Shown here one piece after another: positions 1-5,808 of a DNA stretch of 15,397 nt. Made by a program: the position numbers and the translations under genes. A model generated the notes under the pieces. The model did not search any database, was not told the origin of the DNA, and saw nothing but the letters and a program-made list of their open reading frames with translations. Every line of letters begins with the position of its first letter. Within the stretch, counting starts at the first letter, position 1. The stretch comes from JBBRCX01 sp038204465 (GTDB lineage Bacteria > Planctomycetota > Phycisphaerae > Tepidisphaerales > Tepidisphaeraceae), in contig JBBRCX010000104.1 of the NCBI GenBank assembly GCA_038204465.1, forward strand, positions 1 through 15,397. Direction: 5' to 3'.

Positions 1-80
1 GGCCAAACCCGCCCCGAAGTGAGCCCAGGACACCGGAAGCATTGAACCCGCTCGCCGCCGCCGCGTATCCTAGGGACGGA

Positions 81-617
81 ATGAAACTCGACGTCCTCCC
101 CGACTCCCCCGACACCAAGCCCTGGTACGCCGACGGCCTGAAATTCACCTGCACTCAGTGCGGCAACTGCTGCACCGGCGGGCCGGGATACGTCTGGCTC
201 AGCGAGCAGGAGATCACCCGGCTCGCCGAGCACCTCGAGATGAACGCCGAAGCAGTCGTGGAGAAGTACTGCCGCAAGATCGACGGCAAGTTCAGCCTCA
301 AGGAAAAACGCGGGCCCGGCGGCCTCTACGATTGCATTTTCCTGCAGGAAGAAAAAGTCGCGCAACCGGGCAGCACGGGAGAAACGATCGTGCTCACCCG
401 CCGCCGATGCTCGGTCTACGCCGTCCGGCCGTTGCAATGCCGCACCTGGCCCTTCTGGTCGGAGAACCTCGCGAGCAAAAAGCGGTGGAACCACGCCGCG
501 CGCCGCTGCCACGGGATGAATGCGGGAAGCCGCACCTTCACTCCGCGGCAGATCGAGTCCATCCGCGATGCTGCCGACTGGCCCGCGAATCCGCCCACCT
601 CCCGAATCGATCGCTAG
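81..617 (+). CDS. YkgJ-type zinc/iron-chelating cysteine-cluster protein
   Basis: This is a 178-residue protein of the YkgJ / UPF0153 type (putative zinc- or iron-chelating domain), whose biochemical role is not settled. A CxxCxxCC cluster sits at residues 24-31 (C24, C27, C30, C31). It is followed by C85 in a GGLYDCIFL segment, C110 in RRRCSVYAVRP and C120 in LQCRTWPFW, which is the family's usual order of cysteines. I chose the ATG at 81 because AGGGA lies just upstream and because the extra 13 residues from the TTG at 42 (rich in Ala) look like untranslated leader. No signal peptide or membrane segment is visible, so it is probably cytoplasmic. It stands alone: the upstream gene is outside the window and the next gene starts 424 bases later. 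The family assignment is good; the metal bound and the partner are unknown. Confidence 0.85.
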   Translation: MKLDVLPDSPDTKPWYADGLKFTCTQCGNCCTGGPGYVWLSEQEITRLAEHLEMNAEAVVEKYCRKIDGKFSLKEKRGPGGLYDCIFLQEEKVAQPGSTGETIVLTRRRCSVYAVRPLQCRTWPFWSENLASKKRWNHAARRCHGMNAGSRTFTPRQIESIRDAADWPANPPTSRIDR

Positions 618-645
618 GGCGCATCCGAAGGCACGCGTCGCCCGC

Positions 646-697
646 CGCTCGCACGGAAGACGCCCGTGCCACAGTCGCTCACCCTGACACGGGCGTC
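646..697. repeat. Dispersed GCCCGTGC-type palindromic repeat, copy 1 (decayed)
   Basis: GACGCCCGTG at 659-668 is the exact reverse complement of CACGGGCGTC at 688-697, leaving a 19-base loop. The left flank (GCTCGCACGG, then GACGCCCGTGCCACA) matches the copy near 13812-13840 almost base for base, except that the first arm has decayed. The two copies are 13 kb apart in unrelated gene contexts, so this is a dispersed intergenic repeat and not a site tied to one gene. No T-tract follows, so an intrinsic terminator is unlikely. Confidence 0.6.
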
Positions 698-742
698 CCG
701 GCCCTGCGAGGGGCCTGTCGCGGGGCCTCGCGGTCCGATGCA

Positions 743-772
743 GGGCTTTCGTGGGTTTTCGTGGGCTTTCGT
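743..772. repeat. Three-copy 10-bp tandem repeat
   Basis: Three adjacent units read GGGCTTTCGT, GGGTTTTCGT and GGGCTTTCGT, differing at one position. The period of exactly 10 bases is close to one DNA helical turn, so every TTTCGTG core falls on the same face of the helix. The same TTCGTG / CACGAA core recurs at 3669, 3952, 5704, 5751 and 5768. The function is unknown. Confidence 0.65.
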
Positions 773-1041
773 GCACCCTGAAGACCCCCACCCCCACGCA
801 TCACGCCAGCCGCCCCGCCTTTTGAGACCGGTAGCCCAGTCCATCTGCCCTTCACCACCACTCATCTCTTCACTTGTCAAAGAGGTCCGACACAGTCCCA
901 GCGATTACGCCAGGAACATCATTCATTATACATTCTTTTTACATGGAGTCAACCCCTTGGTCGGCAAGTTTTGCGAATCCCCCCTGCAGTGGGCGAGGGG
1001 CTCCTTGACACCCTTCGCCGCTCCCGTTGCACTAACCCTCG

Positions 1042-2301
1042 ATGGCTCGCCGCGTGTTCATCACCGTCGCCGAAGTCAGCGGCGACCGCCATGCCGCGCA
1101 GCTCATTCACAGCCTCAAACAACTCGAGCCCGACCTCATCATCGAGGGACACGGCGGGCCTGAGATGGCGGCCGCCGGGGCCGCGATCCATGTCGAAACC
1201 GTCGGCAACGCCGCCATGGGATGGCGCGGCGCCCTGCGCGCTTTCGAGATCTACAAGGTCCTCAAGTGGACCCGGCGCTATTTCAGTGAGAACAAGCCCG
1301 ACCTGCAGATCGGCGTCGACTCGCCTTCGATGAACTTCCACTTCGCCAGGGCCGCCCACGAACGCGGCGTCCCGGTGCTGCAGTACGTCGCGCCGCAACT
1401 CTGGGCCTGGGCCGAGGGCAGGATGAAAAAGGTCCGGCGCTGGATCGATCGCCTCGCGTGCATCCTCCCCTTCGAGGAAAAGTATTTCCGCGACCACGGC
1501 GTCGATGCGACGTTCGTGGGCCACCCGCTCTTCGACGCCCTCCCCGCCGCGCGCACCGCAACTGAGAACGAAGCGCGTTTCCCCAATCGCCCGCCCGTCG
1601 TCGGCATTCTCCCGGGCTCGCGAAAATCCGTCGCGGCCCAGAACTTTCCCCATCAGCTTCATGTCGCCCGCGCGGTCGCCGCAGAGTTTCCCGGCTCCCA
1701 TTTCCTCGTGCCCACCACCCGCGCCACCCGCCCGGTTGTTGAAGCGCTCGCGGCCAAATGGGGCGAGCCGGACCCGGGCAGCCTGCCGTCCGCTTCCGGA
1801 GCACGCTTCCGCGACCGCGCGGGAAACATCCTGGAAACCGCTCAGGACGCCTTCGACGAAATGGTCCCGCGTTGCGATCTTTGTCTCACCGTCTCCGGCA
1901 CCGCCACGCTCCACGTCGCCGCCTTCGCGGTCCCGATGATCGTGGTCTATCGGATCAACGGCATCCTCTGGCATCTGGCCGTCCGCTGGATGGTCCGCGC
2001 CCGAACCTACACCGTCGTCAACATCCTCGCCGCCGGCGGACCACGCGCCCGCCACGAAGATCATGTCGTGCCCGAAATCATTCCCTGGTACGGCTCCGAC
2101 GAGCCCGCCGCCCAACTCGTCCTTCAATACCTGCGGGAACCGCACCGGCTCGCCGAGCAATCCCGCCGCCTGCGCGAGCTGATCCAGCCGCTCGACCGTC
2201 ACGGCGCCTCGATGAACGTAGCCAGGATGGCGCTCGAGCTGATGGATCAGTCGCGGACCAACGCGCCGACGACAACAGCAATGGTAGCCGCGGCGCCGTG
2301 A
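1042..2301 (+). CDS. lpxB: Lipid-A-disaccharide synthase (LpxB family, GT19)
   Basis: The 419-residue protein matches LpxB, the membrane-associated GT-B glycosyltransferase that joins UDP-2,3-diacylglucosamine to lipid X to make the lipid A disaccharide. Visible motifs in order are AEVSGD at 10-15 (usually AGExSGD), GVDSPSMNF at 91-99 with the likely catalytic Asp93, APQLWAWAEG at 117-126, HGVDATFVGHPL at 152-163, LPGSR at 190-194 with the conserved Arg, VSGTATL at 284-290, VVYRI at 301-305 and NILA at 327-330. After SGTATL the sequence has His291, where E. coli-type LpxB has Glu. VPEIIPWYG replaces the usual VPELLQ. These changes, and the absence of lpxA, lpxC, lpxD or fabZ nearby, suggest a lineage-specific version. 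The start is the only ATG that precedes the Rossmann strand; no Shine-Dalgarno is evident. The family is clear; activity of the variant site is inferred. Confidence 0.9.
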   Translation: MARRVFITVAEVSGDRHAAQLIHSLKQLEPDLIIEGHGGPEMAAAGAAIHVETVGNAAMGWRGALRAFEIYKVLKWTRRYFSENKPDLQIGVDSPSMNFHFARAAHERGVPVLQYVAPQLWAWAEGRMKKVRRWIDRLACILPFEEKYFRDHGVDATFVGHPLFDALPAARTATENEARFPNRPPVVGILPGSRKSVAAQNFPHQLHVARAVAAEFPGSHFLVPTTRATRPVVEALAAKWGEPDPGSLPSASGARFRDRAGNILETAQDAFDEMVPRCDLCLTVSGTATLHVAAFAVPMIVVYRINGILWHLAVRWMVRARTYTVVNILAAGGPRARHEDHVVPEIIPWYGSDEPAAQLVLQYLREPHRLAEQSRRLRELIQPLDRHGASMNVARMALELMDQSRTNAPTTTAMVAAAP

Positions 2302-2319
2302 ACGCAATTTCCTCCTCTG

Positions 2320-2751
2320 TCATCTTGCGGCCGAGTGGCTCTTCGCCAATACCTCACCTTGATGCCTGGTCACAGCCCCGGGTGCTTTCAGGCGTCCTCG
2401 CGAAACCTCGCCCTTTACCATCGGTGAGATCTCCCCGGGATCGGTTAGGCCGGACTTTTTCGAACGCCTGGATTTCGGCGCCTGAGGGTAGATCGACAGC
2501 CGCTCAGCATGACCGGCGACCGAACCGCTGTACGGGGTGAGCCGCACCGATGCGTTGGGAAAATGAGCGATGACATCAAGATGCCCGCCCAGCGCCTCGA
2601 CCACGCGGCGCAGCGTGTCGATCTGCATCTCCTGCTCCTCGGACTCCATCTTTGACAACGTGGGCTGCTTGATGCCCAGCTTCCGCGCCAGCCCACACAG
2701 CACTTCAGTACAGGAGTCGCTTTCTGTCCTCGCCACGATCCATCCCCACAC
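2320..2751 (-). CDS. XRE-type HTH protein, possibly a degenerate antitoxin
   Basis: This 143-residue frame begins with GTG at 2751. Residues 21-37 (LARKLGIKQPTLSKMES) give helices 2-3 of an XRE helix-turn-helix. Residues 43-72 (QIDTLRRVVEALGGHLDVIAHFPN, then SVRL) match the C-terminal signature of small HTH proteins often paired with HigB/RelE-type toxins. Two things are odd. The first helix (normally a GLTQxxLA stretch) is replaced by an unrelated TESDSCTEVLCG segment, and an in-frame TAA lies only three codons upstream, so the usual N-terminal half is missing. About 70 residues after SVRL look like read-through, with no recognisable domain. No toxin gene is adjacent. It runs convergently with lpxB (18 bases between the stops) and divergently from the PhyH gene at 2833. 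It may be a pseudogene; the domain call is firmer than the claim that it is functional. Confidence 0.5.
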   Translation of the reverse strand: MWGWIVARTESDSCTEVLCGLARKLGIKQPTLSKMESEEQEMQIDTLRRVVEALGGHLDVIAHFPNASVRLTPYSGSVAGHAERLSIYPQAPKSRRSKKSGLTDPGEISPMVKGEVSRGRLKAPGAVTRHQGEVLAKSHSAAR

Positions 2752-2832
2752 GACTCCGCGTTACCCGCCCCATCGCCCGTTGACCGCCCTTCCCGCACCC
2801 CTACACTCTCAGCAATCACCTTCGGAGCATTC

Positions 2833-3621
2833 ATGCCGACCCCATTGCAGGACTACCTCTTCGACCTTCGCGGCTTCCTGCTTCTAGAGCGCGCCGTTTC
2901 GCCGGAAGAGGTTCAGAAGATCAACCGCGCCATCGACGCCATCCCGCCGCTGAAGCCCGGCCAATGGTTCGGCAACGTCCACTACCAGGAGCAGCCGCCC
3001 GAAGTCGGCGTCAACTACCAGAACATCCTCGAAGGCGGCGCCGCGTTCGAGGAGCTGATCGATCACCCCGCCTGGATCGACTTGATGAACCGCTACGTCG
3101 GAGGCGACGACGGCCTGTTCATCGACGAGGCATTCGTCAACCTCCGCGGCCCCGGCCAGGCGATTCAGCTGCACTCCGGCGGGCACAAGCGCCGCATCCG
3201 CACGCAGTTCCGCTTCCACAACAGCCAGTTCCGTTGCGGGCAGGTCAATGTCCTGCTCGCCCTGACCGACATCGGCCCCGGCGACGGCGCCACGATGGTC
3301 ATTCCCGGCAGCCACAAGTCCAACCTGCCTCACCCCAAGTTCGTTGAGGCGTATGCCGGAAAGCAGGACAAGTCCGTCGATCAGGTGGACGGCGCGATCG
3401 AAGTGCACCTGAAGGCGGGCGACGCCATCCTCTTCGTCGACTGCATCGCCCACGGCTCCGCCGAGCGCGCCAACCCAGGCGAACGCCGCATCCTCGTCTG
3501 CCGCTACGGCCCCCAATGGGGCAACACCCGCTTCGGCTACGTGCCCTCAAAAGACCTCGTCCGACGCCTCACCCCGCCGCGCCAAGCGATCGTGCAACCC
3601 ATCCCCCCACTCGCGCCGTAG
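2833..3621 (+). CDS. PhyH (phytanoyl-CoA dioxygenase) family protein with HxG motif
   Basis: The 262-residue protein belongs to the PhyH superfamily of Fe(II)/2-oxoglutarate oxygenases. It carries the GPGDGATMVIPGSHKSN signature at 148-164, the distal metal His207 in CIAHGS, and Arg218/219 about 11 residues later, suited to bind 2-oxoglutarate. Unusually, the proximal HxD/E triad position reads LHSGGH: His114 is followed by Ser-Gly, so no carboxylate ligand is present. HxG or HxA is the arrangement used by non-haem iron halogenases, but PhyH paralogues with LHGG-like motifs may simply be a distinct subfamily. The ATG at 2833 has GGAG at 2824-2827, five bases away. It is a single-gene unit divergent from the HTH gene, followed by a repeat-rich intergenic stretch. 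The family is secure; the reaction and substrate are unknown. Confidence 0.85.
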   Translation: MPTPLQDYLFDLRGFLLLERAVSPEEVQKINRAIDAIPPLKPGQWFGNVHYQEQPPEVGVNYQNILEGGAAFEELIDHPAWIDLMNRYVGGDDGLFIDEAFVNLRGPGQAIQLHSGGHKRRIRTQFRFHNSQFRCGQVNVLLALTDIGPGDGATMVIPGSHKSNLPHPKFVEAYAGKQDKSVDQVDGAIEVHLKAGDAILFVDCIAHGSAERANPGERRILVCRYGPQWGNTRFGYVPSKDLVRRLTPPRQAIVQPIPPLAP

Positions 3622-3643
3622 CATAATTCCTTGGCTCCCTCAT

Positions 3644-3685
3644 TGTTTTGCCGCTTCGCTCGTGGTCACACGAAGCGGCAAAACA
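3644..3685. repeat. 15-bp perfect inverted repeat (hairpin)
   Basis: TGTTTTGCCGCTTCG at 3644-3658 is exactly complementary to CGAAGCGGCAAAACA at 3671-3685, with a 12-base loop. It begins 22 bases after the PhyH stop, where a terminator would be expected. However, on the plus strand the T-run leads and the A-run follows, the reverse of an intrinsic terminator, and no unpaired T-tract follows on either strand. It may be an mRNA 3'-end stabiliser, a protein-binding site or the remains of a mobile miniature element. Confidence 0.65.
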
Positions 3686-3825
3686 TCCGCACGCAGTTCC
3701 TTCGCGCAGGCTTCCTCAACCGTCGGGCGGCAGCAGCCATCGTGACACGCGCAGCGGTACCCCGCGAGCATGGCGCGAGGGATGCTCCCGCACGCTTCCT
3801 TTCGCCGAAGCCGCCTGCGGGGAGG

Positions 3826-3847
3826 CGTGGAGGGAGCTCCCACCACG
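3826..3847. repeat. 22-bp near-perfect palindrome
   Basis: Arms of 11 bases, CGTGGAGGGAG and CTCCCACCACG, pair with a single A/A mismatch around a GGGAGCTCCC core that includes a SacI-like GAGCTC. There is no loop, so it suits a dimeric protein site or cruciform better than an RNA hairpin. It lies about 240 bases from the 3' end of the kinase gene and about 205 bases after the PhyH stop, so a role in starting either gene is unlikely. Confidence 0.5.
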
Positions 3848-4066
3848 TCTGCATTTCAATCGAAAAAAAAAGCGCACCCGGAGCCGTCCACTCCCAGACA
3901 AACGAACATCTCATGACCAAACGCGCCGATAAAACTCGGATTACCGCATCACACGAAGCGCGCAAACAGACGAGGGAGGGCGCGGTTGAACGGCGGAGCG
4001 GAAAAGGAGCGCCGGAGCGCAGTCACGCCCAACCTTCGCTGCAAAAACCCGCGGGGAAATTCGCCC

Positions 4067-5596
4067 CTACGAAAGCGCCGCGATCTCCTTGAACCGCTCC
4101 TTTAAATCGAAATACAGCTTGTCGTACGTGGCGTAATGCCGGTCGTACACCCCCGCGGCTTTCTTGTTCGGGCTGATCCTCTCCGTCTGCTTGATCGACA
4201 AACGGCAGGCTTCCTCGACGCTCGTCCATACCCCCGTGCCCACGCCTGCAAGAAGCGCGACGCCGTAGGCCGGGCCCTCGCTCGCGTTGGTCAGCACGAT
4301 CGGCTGCTTGTAGATGTCCGCCTGCAGGTGCCGCCAGAATTCGCTGCGCGCCCCGCCTCCACTGGCGCGCACCTGCGTGATCTCGATCCCCATTCCCTTC
4401 ATGATCTCCAGCGCATCGCGCATCCCGAAGGTAACCCCTTCCATCAGCGATCGGATCAGCATGTCGCGCGTGCTCCGCGCACTCAGCCCGATCCACCCCC
4501 CGCGGGCGTTCGGGTCGGGGTGCGGGCAGCGCTCCCCCGTCAGGTAAGGCAGAAAGAACAACCCCTCGCAACCCGGCGGCGCCTGCTCGGCCTCGGCCAC
4601 CAGCAGCTCATACGGGTCGATCTTCCTTTTCTTCGCCGCCGCCATCTCATTCTCTCCAAGCTGGTTCCGCAGCCACTGAAAGCTCCCGCCGGCGCTGAGC
4701 ATGCAGCCGAAGACGCACCACTTCCCGGGCACCGCGTGGCACATCGTATGAACGCGCCCCTTCGGATCGCGCGTCGGCTTCTCCGCATGGGCAAACACCA
4801 CCCCGCTGGTCCCCAGCGTCGCACTGACCACGCCCGCCATCACGATCCCATTGCCCACCGCGCCGGCCGCCTGATCGCCTGCGCCCCCCACCACGCGCGT
4901 GCCGGCATTCAGCCCCAGCGCCTCGGCCCCTTCCTCCGACAGCGCCCCCGTCACGTCCGGCGATTCGTGCAGCCGCGGCATCAGCGACTTGTCGATCTCC
5001 AGTAGTCCGAGCAGTTTGTCCGACCACGTCCGGTTCACCACGTCCAGCAACAGCGTCCCGCTCGCGTCGCTCACCTCCGTCGCGTACTCGCCCGCCATCC
5101 GGTAGCGGATGTAATCCTTCGGCAGCAGGATGTGCCGCGTCCGCTCGTAGACCCGCGGCTCATGCTGCCGCACCCACAGGATCTTGGGCGCGGTGAATCC
5201 CGTCAGCGCCGGATTGGCCACCAATTCGATCAGCGCCTCGCGCCCGCCCGCCTTCGATTCGATCTGCTCGCACTGCTCGGCCGTCCGCTGATCGTTCCAC
5301 AAGAGGGCCGGCCGCAGCGCCTTGCTCGTGTCCCCGAGGAAAACGCTCCCGTGCATCTGCCCCGACAGCCCGATCGCGCCCACGTCGGCGGCCTTGATCT
5401 TCGCCTTCTTCACCACCGCCCGCGCCGCCGCGCAGGTCGCCCGCCACCAGTCCTCCGGGTCCTGCTCCGACCAGCCGGGCCGCGGCGACGAGATCGGATG
5501 CTCCGCCATCGCCGTCGCCAGCACCTTCCCGTCTTCATCGCACACAAGTGTCTTGGTGCCGCTGGTTCCGATATCGATCCCGAGCAAGTGGGGCAT
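4067..5596 (-). CDS. xylB: Xylulokinase-type FGGY carbohydrate kinase
   Basis: The 509-residue protein has the full length and motifs of xylulokinase (ATP + D-xylulose to D-xylulose 5-phosphate, cytoplasmic, entry to the pentose phosphate pathway). The FGGY N-domain begins with GIDIGTSGTK at 6-15. LSGQMHG at 77-83 and WNDQR at 100-104 form the sugar site, DASGT lies at 177-181, and GGAGDQAAGAVGNG at 237-250 holds the likely catalytic base Asp241. The C-domain includes ATLGTSGV, YLTGERCPHPDPNARG and ASGGGARSEFWR. I chose the ATG at 5596 because it starts directly at the first beta strand and has GGAGAG just upstream; a longer frame to 5704 adds no domain. It is divergent from the aminotransferase gene across 212 bases. 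No xylose isomerase is in the window, so the natural sugar could be another ketopentose or a related polyol-derived ketose. Confidence 0.88.
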   Translation of the reverse strand: MPHLLGIDIGTSGTKTLVCDEDGKVLATAMAEHPISSPRPGWSEQDPEDWWRATCAAARAVVKKAKIKAADVGAIGLSGQMHGSVFLGDTSKALRPALLWNDQRTAEQCEQIESKAGGREALIELVANPALTGFTAPKILWVRQHEPRVYERTRHILLPKDYIRYRMAGEYATEVSDASGTLLLDVVNRTWSDKLLGLLEIDKSLMPRLHESPDVTGALSEEGAEALGLNAGTRVVGGAGDQAAGAVGNGIVMAGVVSATLGTSGVVFAHAEKPTRDPKGRVHTMCHAVPGKWCVFGCMLSAGGSFQWLRNQLGENEMAAAKKRKIDPYELLVAEAEQAPPGCEGLFFLPYLTGERCPHPDPNARGGWIGLSARSTRDMLIRSLMEGVTFGMRDALEIMKGMGIEITQVRASGGGARSEFWRHLQADIYKQPIVLTNASEGPAYGVALLAGVGTGVWTSVEEACRLSIKQTERISPNKKAAGVYDRHYATYDKLYFDLKERFKEIAALS

Positions 5597-5649
5597 GTTC
5601 TCTCCGCGAGCAAGGTGAAAGATCGGCGGACATTCTGCCGAGCCGATAC

Positions 5650-5662
5650 CTCTTATCAAGAG
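5650..5662. promoter_or_regulatory. Candidate operator palindrome upstream of xylB
   Basis: CTCTT at 5650-5654 and AAGAG at 5658-5662 form a perfect 5-base inverted repeat around ATC, 54 bases upstream of the kinase start and inside the divergent spacer. On the minus strand a TTGATA hexamer (5654-5659) overlaps it, as an operator over a -35 box would, but no good -10 hexamer follows at the right distance. This is speculative. Confidence 0.25.
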
Positions 5663-5700
5663 ACCCGCGCCGTACAGACGATCGTCCAGGCCGAGCAGTA

Positions 5701-5774
5701 TCACACGAAGCGCGCGATGACTTCCGTAAGCCGGCCGTAACGGATCGCCCCTTCGTGCCTTCGCCCCCTTCGTG
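5701..5774. repeat. CACGAAG / CTTCGTG motif cluster in the divergent spacer
   Basis: ATCACACGAAGCGCGC starts at 5700 and occurs again at 3949, both intergenic. CTTCGTG follows in inverted orientation at 5751-5757 and 5768-5774. The cluster fills the spacer between xylB and the aminotransferase gene. The same core occurs at 3669 and, as TTTCGTG, three times at 747-773. I read it as one short dispersed repeat family of unknown function. Confidence 0.4.
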
Positions 5775-5808
5775 GTAAAAGCTCCCCGACGCGAGCGAAA
5801 GGAAGATC

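Larger units (their letters stand above)
618..1041. other. Repeat-rich intergenic region before lpxB
   Basis: About 424 bases contain no convincing gene; open frames here have low-complexity Arg/Pro-rich translations. The first half holds short inverted and tandem repeats, listed separately. The second half contains a pocket that is unusually AT-rich for this genome (about 915-945, including TTATAC at 926-931). A TTGACA hexamer lies at 1005-1010, only about 30 bases before the lpxB start. Either could mark a promoter for lpxB, but neither has a clear partner hexamer at 16-18 bases: TGCACT, 17 bases after TTGACA, is weak. I see no Shine-Dalgarno directly before lpxB. Confidence 0.5.
3622..4066. 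other. Gene-free, palindrome-rich intergenic region
   Basis: About 445 bases lie between the PhyH gene and the 3' end of the convergent kinase gene. Frames that cross it have basic, low-complexity translations with no domain, and a possible ATG at 3914 lacks a Shine-Dalgarno, so I call no gene. It holds a strong inverted repeat (3644-3685), a near-perfect 22-base palindrome (3826-3847), a run of A at about 3861-3869 and CACGAAG motifs at 3669-3675 and 3952-3958. It also holds a second copy of a 17-base string that occurs inside the PhyH gene. It resembles a collecting place for small dispersed repeats. Confidence 0.6.

Noticed and set aside
1005..1033. TTGACA with TGCACT as a near-leaderless lpxB promoter
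   Set aside because: The -10 hexamer is poor and the start point would fall almost on the start codon; kept only as a remark on the intergenic region.
666..1163. Open frame across the spacer before lpxB
   Set aside because: The translation is repeat-derived and Arg/Pro-rich, and it runs into the lpxB gene in another frame.
949..2307. Long open frame (452 residues) on the minus strand opposite lpxB
   Set aside because: Its Gly/Asp/Arg-rich translation is the usual antisense shadow of a GC-rich gene, and the plus strand encodes a clear LpxB.
4043..4067. Candidate intrinsic terminator after xylB (GGGG, 7-base loop, CCCC, then five T on the minus strand)
   Set aside because: The stem is only four base pairs and five bases separate it from the T-run, so it is too weak to call.
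3631..4092. Possible basic protein in the intergenic region, or a smaller one from an ATG at 3914
   Set aside because: No Shine-Dalgarno or domain is present, the frame crosses several palindromes and it overlaps the 3' end of the kinase gene.
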